Shown here: piece by piece, positions 43,270 through 55,735 of the stretch | How the letters are laid out: each line of letters starts with the position of its first letter | Position numbering within the stretch: the first letter of the stretch is position 1 | Assembly: GCA_021186555.1 (NCBI GenBank) | Contig: JAJKFL010000006.1 | Span: 4,182,715-4,246,714, forward strand | Length of the DNA stretch: 64,000 nt | From: Reticulitermes speratus | Taxonomy: Eukaryota; Arthropoda; Insecta; Blattodea; Rhinotermitidae | Reading direction: 5' to 3' | Notes under the pieces: generated by a model | Told to the model about the DNA's origin: nothing | The model's input: only the letters and a program-made list of their open reading frames with translations | Database searches by the model: none | Position numbers and translations under genes: made by a program

Positions 43270-44110
43270 GATATAATACATATATAGCCCGAGTAAATAC
43301 TTTTGGAACAAGATCCGCAGTTATTAGTTTAAAATCTCCACAACTTTGTGACAGACTGCGTCACTTCCTCCAACCCTATCGCTGTAATTGGAGTACAGCT
43401 GACGAAGAGTGGTACAATGCCGGCTGTTTTCCATCACTTCCCCTTAATTCGCATATTCACAAAATGAAATTCGCTTGACCCCTCAACGAAGAATATATTT
43501 TTGAATCGGTCAGTTGAAAAATGCAAACGTAACTCCCCTCCCTATATCCCTACACAAAAGAAGAAGAAGAAGGAAAGGACAACGATGATGAAGAATACAT
43601 CGCTCAGGAAGAGGTAGAGGAGATGATTCAATCCCCTATCTTGCCCCAAAGGTTATGAGTCTTGGTAACCCTCCGCAATGGATGGGCTTACAAGTGACTG
43701 TTGTCCATTTATCGAAATGTATGGCCCAGCAAGATTGCTAGTACCCTGTTCTTTACGTGGGACTGACCAAGATGTAGTGGTGGCCCCTGTAATCTAAATG
43801 GCTCTACGTACAAATCATTACGTCACAAATCTCACTCCCTCAGCCCCCCCGCCCCCTTTCCAAAAAAAAAAAATATATAGAAACAATTCTGTCATAAAAA
43901 GTTTCGAAAAAGTGGCACAACTGGCACATTTTCGGGCTCTTGTAATTAGACGTTTAAGCAAATTGGCTCGTTAACTTCAGCATCCACACATAATTCCGCG
44001 AAACGAGGGAAGGGTTTTCAATAACTTTGACACTCAGAGAATTTTATTAATTTCATCACGCACGAATTTTGGCTGAAACCACAATAGGCATCGGCCAAGG
44101 GAATATGAGC
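43270..44110. other. no gene seen
   Basis: Short GA-rich stretch at 43560-43625; no supported feature. Confidence 0.4.
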
Positions 44111-44120
44111 CTTAGAAACA

Positions 44121-44456
44121 GGGGCGCACCCAAGTGGCGAGGCGGGGGGGCCACCGGGCTGCAGCCCCCCTAAACCCCCCAAAACCGGAATTTAAAAAAC
44201 ACAGATATCACATCAAATGTTGTACATGATTTCCCCCTCAGCCGAAATCAGTCACTGAAGTCGGCTGATGACTGCACATTAGAATTTTGAAAAATAAATT
44301 AATAAAATTAAAAAAAAAAAACAATAAAGGGCATTGATTTTAATATAATATTTTATAAAATTCCAAACATTATAAATATATAACATATAAATCAACTATA
44401 TGATTAAGTCTCAGCAGCCCCCCCCCCCCAACGAAAAATTCTGGGTGCGCACCTTG
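44121..44456. mobile_element. TIR element (MITE) with GGGGCGCACCC ends
   Basis: Starts CAGGGGCGCACCCAAG and ends CTGGGTGCGCACCTTG, inverted and imperfect, with C/G-run borders and an AT-rich centre. I could not find a convincing target duplication. Confidence 0.55.
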
Positions 44457-44624
44457 AGGAAGCCCAAATATGTTGGCATTCCTACAAATAGGTCTTAACG
44501 GCAAAACCCTATAATGTCCACGACAAAGTAAAAAGCAGGACAACGAGCTAAGATCTGTCTTACTGTGTGACAGGTTGGTCGAACAGGACTCATTAGCAAC
44601 AGACAGACGTAACTACGTTATGTA

Positions 44625-44790
44625 GAGACAAGTCCTGCTTCAGAAACTGGCAGTTAGTTGCAGGTACTCCAGAAAGTCCATGTATTCTACGGAACCTAAC
44701 GTTCCATTACCGTATTCACAAAAGTCTCTACTAGTCCCATTCCAGCGCCATAACAATCCAGTCCATATCCTATCAGACACATTTTAACAA
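44625..44790 (-). mobile_element. LINE family L2 3'-end fragment
   Basis: Minus strand contains GTTATGGCGCTGGAATGGGA and GAATACGGTAATGGAACGTT, matching the DRWRALVNAVMN...3' region at 15950-16070 with many changes. Confidence 0.5.
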
Positions 44791-44934
44791 TACCCTCCCC
44801 TGTACTGAGACCTGCACAGTGGTCTGTTGTTGTCCTGTCTAAAATTATTACTTCTCACACCTTTCTTCAGAGCGTGCTACATGTTTCGCCCATCCTAATA
44901 TTTGGGAACGGGTAGAAATCGCGTAGTTTATTAC

Positions 44935-45215
44935 TAAGAAAGAGAGATCAGTCCGTATAGTGACTAGGATACGGGATGTAAGACCGATGAATCCTGGTTC
45001 CATTCCCGCATAAACAAAAGCTCCAAGAGCGGTTCTGAAACTTACCTCTTCTACTAAGTTGGTAGTGGGGGGGGGCTGACTCCGCGAGGAAAAGCGGCCA
45101 GGACGTGAAGGTGACCACTTATCCCATGTACTGCCGAGATTATGAATGCGTGGATCTACACTTCCACACCCTCACCCACCATCTTTTTATGCCTTCATGG
45201 CGTGGTGCATAATTA
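44935..45215 (+). mobile_element. SINE, family S1, diverged
   Basis: GATCAGTCCGTATAGTGACT (A-box region), GGTTCCATTCCCG (B box), CGGCCAGGACGTGAAGGTGA and ATGCCTTCATGGCGTGGTGC. Confidence 0.6.
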
Positions 45216-45424
45216 AGCACATAGGCCACTTTTTCCCTACTACGCTGCATTCCCCAGCCTTCTGTCTCTTTCCACACCTTGTTTTAGACAACCTGCACAA
45301 AACAGGTCAAAATTAGCCTCGAAATAAACTGGAACAATCGACGGTAGAGACAATGATAATGTCTAATTACACTGCTCAACGTCGACAAGGTCTACGGAAC
45401 AACATGCTAGACGACTAAAGTGCC

Positions 45425-45690
45425 TTTTTTTTTTCCTATGGCTCGACAGCCCCTTGGGGCCTAAGCCGCCTCATTTTTCGAGGCTTCACGATCACACTTC
45501 AGACACACCACACTCGGTAGGACTCCTCTGTACGAGTGATCAGCCCGTCGCAGAGACCTCTACCTGACAACAAACAAAACTCACAACAGACAGACATCCA
45601 TGCCCTAGGCGGGATTCGAACCCACAATCCCAGTAAGCGAGCGGCTGTAGACCGACGCCTTAGACCGCGCGGCCACTGTGATCGGCAACT
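45425..45690 (-). mobile_element. tRNA-derived SINE, family S4
   Basis: Minus-strand head CAGTGGCCGCGCGGTCTAAG and B box GGGTTCGAATCCC. The 3' end is next to a T run on the + strand (45426-45434), that is, an A tail. Confidence 0.8.
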
Positions 45691-45742
45691 AAGTGCCTTA
45701 CGCCATTTTATAAAGGATGTCATGCCATTGTATTGTTTATAA

Positions 45743-45816
45743 CAGAAATCAAGTAGAAATCCTTCCAAACACATCTAAATTTAGTTGTATTTGGAAGGAT
45801 TTCGACTGGATTTCTG
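45743..45816. repeat. 74-bp hairpin
   Basis: CAGAAATC...GAAATCCTTCCAAA is answered by TTTGGAAGGATTTC...GATTTCTG. Arms of about 36 bp with a few mismatches and almost no loop. Confidence 0.7.
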
Positions 45817-45819
45817 CAT

Positions 45820-46590
45820 TAGGCCCTTTTTGCAGACACGCTGCAGTATATTGCGTGGTCGGTTGGTGTCTTTTTCACTGCTCTTCCTCTTCTCGCAATA
45901 TCGAATAATATTTTCAACGTTCTAAACTACGACGGAGTTGTGTTGACACGGAGGAGAGAGTATTACATGTGTGGGCGAGCGTCGATACACATCAGTATAT
46001 TTCCTGTCCACAAGCATCGTATTTTCTAACTTGTGTGGTTTTTATATCACCACAGAAGGGAGAAAGCTGACAGTGATATATAGCACATTGTAACAACTGA
46101 TCACAGGACCCCATATCTACTTTCTTCCAATTTCTGGTTTATATAGACCTACCCTTCTGAAAACGCGAGAGACTTACGCCGAATGTTGGTAGACAATAGA
46201 TCTGTAACTATTTCCTGCCTACAGAATACATCAACCTTAAGAAAATGTCTATCTCACATACTGAGTGACAAACACTAGCTATAATTACACAGCATTTACT
46301 TATGGTTTATTTAATAATGATCAGTAAATAATTAATTGGGAAGACTGTGGAACAGTATCGCCTAGTCTCAGGTCTATACCGACATTTAAATGGAGGGACT
46401 GAGGAAAGCCATGCAAAACGCCAGTGTGTATATACGGCATACGGCACTGATATCCTGATGTGGCATTTTTCGAATACAAAGCAAATGTAAAGCAAAGTTC
46501 TGTGGTGTCACATTAATTAGTAAAAACAGCAGAATTGTCTCTGTACCTAATAATCACAAGTCTGCGGTGACTGTGATGATAATGATGACG
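45820..46590. other. no gene seen
   Basis: No supported feature. Confidence 0.45.
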
Positions 46591-46594
46591 ATGA

Positions 46595-46875
46595 TAGCAG
46601 TAAAGGTAAAGTTTACACTACAACAGACCATGAATGGCCAGAGGGGGGAGTAGAGGTATAGCTCTACTCTTTCTTTAACCTCGGCGCTAGATCAGGATGG
46701 TTGGTCAAGCCACGCCCCGGCCGCTTTACCCCCGGGAAAGAGACCCGGTACCCATTGTACAGGAGGCTGGGTGGGCCCCAGGGCCGGTCTGGACGGCTGC
46801 GGAAAACCTCGCCCCTACCGGCATTCGATCCCCGGACCTCCCAGCCTATAGCAAGTAGCCATACCGACTACGCTG
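46595..46875 (-). mobile_element. SINE, family S1
   Basis: Reverse S1: tail GGTAAAG, CAGACCATGAATGGCCAGAG, CCCCGGCCGCTTTACCCC, B-box complement GGCATTCGATCCCCG. The head ends in a GTA repeat. Confidence 0.75.
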
Positions 46876-46959
46876 TAGTAGTAGTAGTAATCGTGCATTT
46901 GGGAAATAAATTGTAATTTATGCACCACTGAGAAAGATAGTACGTCACACTTCTACCCT

Positions 46960-47000
46960 GAAGACAGAGGCAGCAATGTCCCATCCAAAGGCCCTATGAC
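46960..47000 (+). other. decayed hammerhead-like motif start
   Basis: CCCTGAAGACAGAGGCAGC retains the upstream half only. Confidence 0.3.
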
Positions 47001-47865
47001 ATCTGTCTTGGCATTATCCGTAGGCCTGAGAACTTAAACGACCTTGTCATGGGGATCTGTGATTCGAGGAATTTCGCCCAAGAAGCACAGCATTCACGCC
47101 TATTTGGGAAGAGTCAATATCAGACAACATTACTTCTGGGACAAGCACCTGAAACTGACTGACTATCTGTCACTCGGCTTCCTTCTCCGCACAATGACTA
47201 AATTGATATAAAATTTTTTCGTCTTCTCCGCAGAAGGGCAAACAAAGTTGAGTAATCTTTCCGTATAAGTACGCGGTGTACTCAGGCCTATTTGTATTGT
47301 ATGAGAGGCCTTATATGCTACGACCTCCCTCAAGATAATGCGTCTAAACAATCCCAACTTGTGACATTTCACTTCCTTCGGTAAACACAAAATACAAGGG
47401 CTTTATATATATTATGCTGGGAATGTCGCTTATTCTGTTGTGTGTTCAGTATAGACGCCCTGTATGCCATGTGTATACAGTCATAATAAAAAAGACTACC
47501 TTCTTTGTAGTCGCTTTCATTCAGGTGATGATAAAGCATACGGTAGATGTTCTTATCACCAAGCGGTGACACAAAGTTTCACATTGGCTCTGAGGTAAGG
47601 TAGCTGTCCACACATTGACCAACTACACTGCCATGCTCTTCTACGTAAATCCTACGTTATACCTGTACTTAAGTCAGCACGAAGGGGGACAAGGAAGGAG
47701 CCTCCACGTGTGCAATGATACTGTGACCGTGCCATCTGGAAAGTACCATTGACGGCGTCCCCTGGAAAAGTCTATTAATAGACGGCTAATCCTTCCAACA
47801 CCGGATAGTAAAGATCATAAAACAATTTAATGGTCCGGACACGATAAAGAAAGAAAGAAGTCAGC
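47000..47865. other. no gene seen
   Basis: No supported feature. Confidence 0.45.
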
Positions 47866-47869
47866 GCGA

Positions 47870-48118
47870 AGCCATGGAGAAGTAGCGGTAGAACTCCACG
47901 CATTCTTATTTCTCGGCAGTAGATAGATGTACGTGGTCATCCTCACGCCCCGGCCGCGTTACCCTAGGGATAACCCCCCCGGGTATCTATTGAATAGAAG
48001 AAGGTTGAGCCCCAGAGTCGACCTAGAAATTTTGGAGAAAATAAAAAAATCTCTTACCCCTGCAGGGGCTTGAACCCCGTAACCTAATCCCTCTACCGAA
48101 TAGCTGGCCTGGTTCTGA
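47870..48118 (-). mobile_element. SINE, family S1, diverged
   Basis: Reverse body CACGCCCCGGCCGCGTTACC, GAGCCCCAGAGTCGACCTAG and B-box complement GGGGCTTGAACCCCG. Confidence 0.6.
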
Positions 48119-48384
48119 TATCCGTGTAGGTAAGACTTTATACACCACCCTAAAACACAACCCAAACCATTCACACATTCCACCCATAAGAAAATTGCTG
48201 CATCTCCTTTGAAATCACCTACACCCATAACCACGCAGAAAAATACTGTTTTGGCTCCTCTAGACATCTCAAAACAGCCCCCTACAATAATAATGTAACT
48301 CAGTAATACACCACAAATTCGAGATGTAATAGACCCAACAGCTTTTTGCTCTAGGATCTGCTGAGCCTCGTATCCAACAGGCTA

Positions 48385-48560
48385 ACTAACTAACTAACTC
48401 CACGCAGCACAGTCCTTCTTGAGAAACTAACAGGTCGTCAGCTAGTCAAGAAATTCCCCCCGTTTTATGGAACCCGAAGGTTCATTACCGCACTCACAAC
48501 AGCCCGCCATCTGTCCCTATCCTGAGCCATATCAATCCAGTCCACGCCCTCCCATTCCAC
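48385..48560 (-). mobile_element. LINE family L2 3' end with (AGTT)n tail
   Basis: Minus strand: GGACAGATGGCGGGCTGTTG and GAGTGCGGTAATGAACCTTC match 15960-16010. The element ends in AGTTAGTTAGTTAGTT, a simple-repeat LINE tail (48392-48408 on +). Confidence 0.65.
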
Positions 48561-48888
48561 ATCTTGAAAATCCATTTTAATATTATCAGTGCCAACAGGC
48601 ACTGCGCGTAAAAGTCGCAAGAAGAACGTGAAGTCTATCTCCCATGTAACACAGCGTTTATGTGCGTGTGCGTGTGCGTGTGGAGTTATGCCTCTTTTTC
48701 GTCATTCACCACGGCGTCGAGGTTAATTCAGCACCATACAATTTAATCTCCGTCTACGATAAGTCTACGATTCCGGTGTTTCGTCACATAGTGTAGACGT
48801 CACTGACATGAAACGAAGTCCACAACAAAGGCCAATGTTTCAGAGACACACATAAAACTTTATGTCATTTTCACCGTACATTTTTATT

Positions 48889-49832
48889 GTACAAAGTCTT
48901 ATACCGACAAATGTACACTTTATTTAATTAGATGAAGGTGATAGAGTGGACACTTGGAAAGTAGATCAGAAGTATCTGGAAAGTTTTGAAATGTGGTGCT
49001 GGAGAAGAATGGAGAAGATCAGTTGGACCGATCGTGTGAGAAATGAAGAAGTATTACACAGAGTGAAGGAGGAGAGGAATATCGTACATACAATAAAAAG
49101 AAGAAAGGCTAACTGGATTGGTCACATCTTGCGTAGAAACTGCCTTCTGAAACACGTGATTGAAGGAAAGTTAGAGGGAAGGATAGAAATGACGGGAAGA
49201 CGAGGGAGAAGACATAAGCAGCTACTTGATGACCTTAAGGAAAAGAGAAGATACTGGAAATTGAAAGAGGAAGCACTAGATCGCACTGTGTGGAGAACTC
49301 GCTTTGGAAGAGGCTACGGACCTGTCGTAAGACAGACTACAGAATGAAGAGGCTACGGACCTGTCGTAAGACAGACTACAGAATGAAGAGGCTACGGACC
49401 TGTCGTAAGACAGACTACAGAATGAAGAGGCTACGGACTGTCGTAAGACAGACTACAGAATGAAGAGGCTACGGACCTGTCGTAAGACAAACTACAGAAT
49501 GAAGAGGCTACGGACCTGTCGTAAGACAGACTACAGAATGAAGAGGCTACGGACCTGTCGTAAGACAGACTACAGAATGAAGAGACTACGGACCTGTCGT
49601 AAGACAGACTACAGAATGAAGAGGCTACGGACCTGTCGTAAGACAGACTGCAGAATGAAGAGGCTACGGACCTGTCGTAAGACAGACTGCAGAATGAATG
49701 ATACAGTTGTTCGTGTAACTTCTGTTTTTAATACAAAAGTACCTTTACATTAAAAAAACAGAAATTAAACGAACTGTATCACCTTCATCTAATTACAATA
49801 AAGTATACATTTGTCGGTATAACACTTTATAC
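48889..49832. mobile_element. palindromic MITE split by a LINE insertion
   Basis: Left arm GTACAAAGTCTTATACCGAC...AATTAGATGAAGGTGATA (48889-48943) pairs with TATCACCTTCATCTAATT...GTCGGTATAACACTTTATAC (49777-49832). An inner inverted pair (GATACAGTT...TTCTGTTTTT and its complement) lies at 49700-49781. Without the insert at 48944-49698 the MITE is about 190 bp. Confidence 0.8.
48944..49698 (+). mobile_element. LINE family L1, copy D with ten 39-bp tail units
   Basis: Open frame 48946-49347 encodes VDQKYLESFEMWCWRRMEKI...KRRKANWIGHILRRN...WRTRFGRGYGPVVRQTTE, stop. About ten 39-bp units follow (49307-49695); the first overlaps the last 13 codons and stop of the ORF. Flanked by TGATA at 48939-48943 and 49699-49703. 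5'-truncated. Confidence 0.9.
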
Positions 49833-49834
49833 TT

Positions 49835-51030
49835 TATACACACATAAAAGTTCACTTCCAATCACTCCTTCAAATTCCAATCCATCCAGAGACCTCTAAG
49901 CCAATGTATGATAAGATTAAAAAGGTAAGCGTGTAGAGAGCTATCTTCAACTGTCAGAGAGTCTAAACAACTCGTCTATAAGCACAATAACAACCCCGAG
50001 TAATAAACTGCAGACTAGCAAGTGCTGTAGCCAGACACTGTCGGGTTTGTATTCTCTGTAGGAAAGGCAGGAAGTCTCCACTGCACAGACCGGTGAAACC
50101 TTTCAGCACTCCGGCGGTCACAATGGAAGACCCTCTCCAGAGCTCGCTGTGTTCCTTGCCACATATTAACAATAGCAAACCAATACAAACAATTCCCCTC
50201 TATTCAGATTCAAACTAATAATCACCTGGCTCCAAGTTTCGCACCACAATAATTGCTAATTAGAAGGATGCTGCTTGACTAACTTCCTGTCAGCCACCAA
50301 CATCAAGACTTTTCTTTGAATAGCTTCCTGTAAGCTGCATACAACTTCTGCTGTTATTCAACAATACGGCGGAAAATAAAACGACAAACTCAACCAATGG
50401 CTGCCAGATATATTCTTAGAACCCTCTATGGGGGGGGGGGGGGCTTTCTATTTTCAATGAGTTTTCTATAACAGTGTCAAAGGGTATAAAGTGCTTAAGG
50501 GGGAAAAAGATTGGACTGACAGAGGAGCGGATCGTATGAGCGGAAAATAGAGCTGTGTGAACTATTTGTATATACTGCAGGCGCAATAAATTTGGATACG
50601 TATCGCCATTATTATTATTATCATTATTATTATCATCATCATCAATCTACACTTTCCTCACTCCACAGCAGTTCAGCTGTTTTCAAGACAGTACGGTCTC
50701 ACTGACCAAGCACTTCATTTTCACAGTTCTGCCAAAAACTTTCTGACTATACGACATGTATTAAGTGTTACTGCTTTGTGCATCGGAATATACAGAGCGG
50801 GGCGGAGATTAAGCAATTTTACACTGTCGTGTAATTTGTTTGTGATAATAGTCGTTGTGGATAGTACTAGTGGTATTATATATAGACCGTTTGCAGTTGC
50901 CGTATTCTTATAGGCTCTTCTTTCAAGTCTCGGTGCTGTGAAGGCTGTGACTGTTTGGAACTGCTACATCTACTGAGTGTGTTTCTTTGATGGTTCTGTC
51001 AAGCATAACTATGTCCGGTATATTGTTACG
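49835..51030. other. no gene seen
   Basis: G run at 50430; (ATT)n at 50609-50645. No coding signal. Confidence 0.45.
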
Positions 51031-53760
51031 GACAGTTCGATCAGTTGCTGTGGACCTGTCACAGTACAGTTTACAGCTGGAGTCTTCTAACACTGATTGT
51101 GGCTCACATATAGCTATAATACGGCACTGGAGGTCCTCTGACATTTCGATCAGTTGCTGTGGACCTGTCACAGTACAGTTTACAGCTGGAGTCTTCTAAC
51201 CCTGATTGTGGCTCACATATAGCTATAATACGGCACTGGAGGTCCTCTGACAGTTCGATCAGTTGCTGTGGACCTGTCACAGTACAGTTTACAGCTGGAG
51301 TCTTCTAACACTGACTGTGGCTCACATATAGCTATAATACGGCACTGGAGGTCCTCTGACAGTTCGATCAGTTGCTGTGGACCTGTCACAGTACAGTTTA
51401 CAGCTGGAGTCTTCTAACACTGACTGTGGCTCACATATAGCTATAATACGGCACTGGAGGTCCTCTGACAGTTCGATCAGTTGCTGTGGACCTGTCACAG
51501 TACAGTTTACAGCTGGAGTCTTCTAACACTGATTGTGGCTCACATATAGCTATAATACGGCACTGGAGGTCCTCTGACAGTTCGATCAGTTGCTGTGGAC
51601 CAGTCACAGTACAGTTTACAGCTGGAGTCTTCTAACACTGATTGTGGCTCACATATAGCTATAATACGGCACTGGAGGTCCTCTGACAGTTCGATCAGTT
51701 GTTGTGGACCTGTCACAGTACAGTTTACAGCTGGAGTCTTCTAACACTGATTGTGGCTCACATATAGCTATAATACGGCACTGGAGGTCCTCTGACAGTT
51801 CGATCAGTTGCTGTGAACCTGTCACAGTACAGTTTACAGCTGGAGTCTTCTAACACTGATTGTGGCTCACATATAGCTATAATACGGCACTGGAGGTCCT
51901 CTGACAGTTCGATCAGTTGCTGTGGACCTGTCACAGTACAGTTTACAGCTGGAGTCTTCTAACACTGATTGTGGCTCACATATAGCTATAATACGGCACT
52001 GGAGGTCCTCTGACAGTTCGATCAGTTGTTGTGGACCTGTCACAGTACAGTTTACAGCTGGAGTCTTCTAACACTGATTGTGGCTCACATATAGCTATAA
52101 TACGGCACTGGAGGACCTCTGACAGTTCGATCAGTTGCTGTGGACCTGTCACAGTACAGTTTACAGCTGGAGTCTTTTAACACTGATTGTGGCTCACATA
52201 TAGCTATAATACGGCACTGGAGGTCCTCTGACAGTTCGATCAGTTGCTGTGGACCTGTCACAGTACAGTTTACAGCTGGAGTCTTCTAACACTGATTGTG
52301 GCTCACATATAGCTATAATACGGCACTGGAGGTCCTCTGACAGTTCGATCAGTTGCTGTGGACCTGTCACAGTACAGTTTACAGCTGGAGTCTTCTAACA
52401 CTGATTGTGGCTCACATATAGCTATAATACGGCACTGGAGGTCCTCTGACAGTTCGATCAGTTGCTGTGGACCTGTCACAGTACAGTTTACAACTGGAGT
52501 CTTCTAACACTGATTGTGGCTCACATATAGCTATAATACGGCACTGGAGGTTCTCTGACAGTTCGATCAGTTGCTGTGGACCTGTCACAGTACAGTTTAC
52601 AGCTGGAGTCTTCTAACACTGATTGTGGCTCACATATAGCTATAATACGGCACTGGAGGTCCTCTGACAGTTCGATCAGTTGTTGTGGACCTGTCACAGT
52701 ACAGTTTACAGCTGGAGTCTTCTAACACTGATTGTGGCTCACATATAGCTATAATACGGCACTGGAGGTCCTCTGACAGTTCGATCAGTTGCTGTGAACC
52801 TGTCACAGTACAGTTTACAGCTGGAGTCTTCTAACACTGATTGTGGCTCACATATAGCTATAATACGGCACTGGAGGTCCTCTGACAGTTCGATCAGTTG
52901 CTGTGGACCTGTCACAGTACAGTTTACAGCTGGAGTCTTCTAACACTGATTGTGGCTCACATATAGCTATAATACGGCACTGGAGGTCCTCTGACAGTTC
53001 GATCAGTTGTTGTGGACCTGTCACAGTACAGTTTACAGCTGGAGTCTTCTAACACTGATTGTGGCTCACATATAGCTATAATACGGCACTGGAGGACCTC
53101 TGACAGTTCGATCAGTTGCTGTGGACCTGTCACAGTACAGTTTACAGCTGGAGTCTTTTAACACTGATTGTGGCTCACATATAGCTATAATACGGCACTG
53201 GAGGTCCTCTGACAGTTCGATCAGTTGCTGTGGACCTGTCACAGTACAGTTTACAGCTGGAGTCTTCTAACACTGATCTGTGGCTCACATATAGCTATAA
53301 TACGGCACTGGAGGTCCTCTGACAGTTCGATCAGTTGCTGTGGACCTGTCACAGTACAGTTTACAGCGGGAGTCTTCTAACACTGATCTGTGGCTCACAT
53401 ATAGCTATAATACGGCACTGGAGGTCCTCTGACAGTTCGATCAGTTGCTGTGGACCTGTCACAGTACAGTTTACAGCTGAGTCTTCTAACACTGATTTGT
53501 GGCTCACATATAGCTATAATACGGCACTGGAGGTCCTCTGACAGTTCGATCAGTTGCTGTGGACCTGTCACAGTACAGTTTAAGCTGGAGTCTTTAACAC
53601 TGATTGTGGCTCACATATAGCTATAATACGGCACTGGAGGTCCTCTGACAGTTCGATCAGTTGCTGTGGACCTGTCACAGTACAGTTTACAGCTGAGTCT
53701 TCTAACACTGACTGTGGCTCACATATAGCTATAATACGGCACTGGAGGTCCTCTGACAGT
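51031..53760. repeat. 109-bp satellite array, 25 copies, with 981-bp higher-order period
   Basis: Unit begins GACAGTTCGATCAGTTGCTG and ends CGGCACTGGAGGTCCTCT. Variant units recur exactly 981 bp apart: TGTGAACCTG at 51812 and 52793, GAGGACCTC at 52111 and 53092. The array therefore contains a duplicated nine-unit block. The last five units are more diverged. Confidence 0.97.
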
Positions 53761-53764
53761 CCAC

Positions 53765-54385
53765 GTTTGATAGCCAATTCTTGATGGACAGACAATGTTG
53801 GCTACTTTATTGTGACGAGGGGTGTAATCGCCTTGAGCTAGTGCGCGACATGCAACGGTTATATGCTGAGTGGGAGGAAGAACGGAGGAAGAAAGAGAGG
53901 AACGGAGGAAGGAAGGAAGGAAGGAAAGGGAAGGGAGGAGAAGACAGACTTTAAAAAGTTCACGAAGGTGAAGCAAAAAAGGCAAAAATCAAGTAAATGA
54001 CATAATTAAGCTAAAATAAAAATACTAATAAACTAATAGAAATAACAAATTAAATTTGAAGTTAAAATAGTGATAATTTACGTGTGAAAGTTAGGTAAGA
54101 AGATAAAACGGCAAAAAAAAAAGAAAGCAAAAGAATAAGTCACACGGTAAATATCTCAAATATGGACACAGCAGTTTCCTCCAAACTTTAGGATTTACCT
54201 ACTAAATTACACGTTGTCATGTTACAGAAGACATTAGTGTTTAAAGTCACCATTATGAGAAACTAAAATTTCACGTACTTCCCTCTGAATCATGCAAATC
54301 ATCTACACAACACAAAATAATCCAGCTCCTACCGCGCAGTAAACACTCGGCCTCCATTACCAACACGAACCGATGCATTTTTTTT
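53765..54385. other. no gene; purine-rich stretch and dispersed repeat
   Basis: GGAAGGAAGG-type purine tract at 53870-53940. 54302-54372 on the minus strand is another relative of the 114-bp unit (GAGTGTTTACTGCGCGGTAG). Confidence 0.5.
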
Positions 54386-54389
54386 TTTA

Positions 54390-54685
54390 ATCCCATTACA
54401 TCCCTGGACAAGCCCTTAGGGTTCCAGGAGCTTGAGGCTCCCAGATATCTAGACAATCGGCACATGAAGGTGGTAAGTTTGTCAGCCCTACGCACCGGCC
54501 GCCTTTACCCCCCAGGAAATATTCCTGGTACTCATTTCTGTTAGAGCCTGAGTCGACCCCAGGGCCATAGTGCGACCGAAAGGATTATATCAATAAAAAA
54601 TTCCAACGACGCCATCGGAATCGAACCCACGACCTTACGGCTTGTAGCGCAGTGCTAAACCAACTGCGCTACCTTGTGCCCCTCA
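54390..54685 (-). mobile_element. SINE, family S2
   Basis: Reverse S2 with AAGCCCTTAGGGTTCCAGGA, the B-box complement and a CTTGTAGCGCAGTGC head. Confidence 0.75.
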
Positions 54686-55044
54686 CCTTGTGACACTGAA
54701 ATTGTATTTACATTCTCCATCAGTGTCCTAGAATTTGCTAGCTTACTGTGGGATATGAAAGGGATCTATTCGTACATAGGACACCGCCTGATGGACCCAT
54801 ATGTCGTTGTTTGTACAGGAAACTTGCCTTTAGACTGATGGTGTTGAGGTGTCAGTACGTAGCTGGATTAGTGGACAGGCGTTAAGCCGCTGATGGATTT
54901 TGTATTTTATATAAAACGTTCTCTGCCACTCAAGTGTAGTGCCAATGTTCACCTCAGCTGCTCAATCTCATATCCCTCTCCAGTACAAATTAAGGTAATG
55001 TTACCCTCTGTATAATTAATGAAGGCCACGATTGAAGTGAAGTA

Positions 55045-55521
55045 CAGTGGACCCTCGAACTTCGAACGGTTGATGTTCGAACAACTTGAAACTCGAACAA
55101 AAAATTCGAGGAAAATCCGGCTTTGAAACTCGAAAAAACTCGAAAGTCGAACAAAGAATCACGTGGTCGCCGTGTCCCTCTCCTCTGCTTGGTCCAGATG
55201 AAAGAAGGGTAATTCACCTTCCAGTGAACAGTAATATCCCTCCTACTATTGTTATTGATTGATTATTATACAATATTTTTTATGTATGTACTATTATAAA
55301 TAAAAATTTTCAATTATTGAAATTAAATATACTTGTTTTATCATTATGGTCTTTTGAAATGGGCACTTAAAATGTTTTATATTGGGTAAATTTTGGGGGT
55401 CTGGAACGGATTAATTCAATTTACATTATTTCTTATGGAGAAATTTAACTCGAAAGTCGAACAACTTGAAAGTCGAACCGTCTCCTGGAACGGATTGTGT
55501 TCGAAGTTCGAGGTTCCACTG
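55045..55521. mobile_element. Tc1/mariner (Tigger-like) MITE
   Basis: 477 bp. Starts CAGTGGACCCTCGAACTTCG, ends CGAAGTTCGAGGTTCCACTG (inverted), flanked by TA. Inner ACTCGAAAGTCGAACAA blocks are also inverted. No transposase. Confidence 0.85.
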
Positions 55522-55529
55522 TATAAGGG

Positions 55530-55735
55530 AGTGAAGGTACAGTCCAGTCTTTCTTAAACTGCAACACTACATGGAAGAGAATGATCAGCTGCAAGCCGTG
55601 ACTACTTTACCCCCAGGAACAAGCATCCATTACTCAAGTTGGCGACTTGATGTGCCCCAGAGCAGGATTAGACAGTGACTAAGACACAATGCCAACCAGC
55701 CGGGAAATGAAAGCCGACTCTTCGATAGTCACCAT
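55530..55735 (-). mobile_element. degraded SINE, S1-like
   Basis: CTTTACCCCCAGGAAC and GATGTGCCCCAGAGCAGG resemble the reverse S1 body. Confidence 0.35.

Noticed and set aside
49460-49753. 97-codon frame after the LINE ORF
   Set aside because: It is the alternative frame of the 39-bp tail array (RLRTCRKTDCRMK repeats), beyond the ORF stop.
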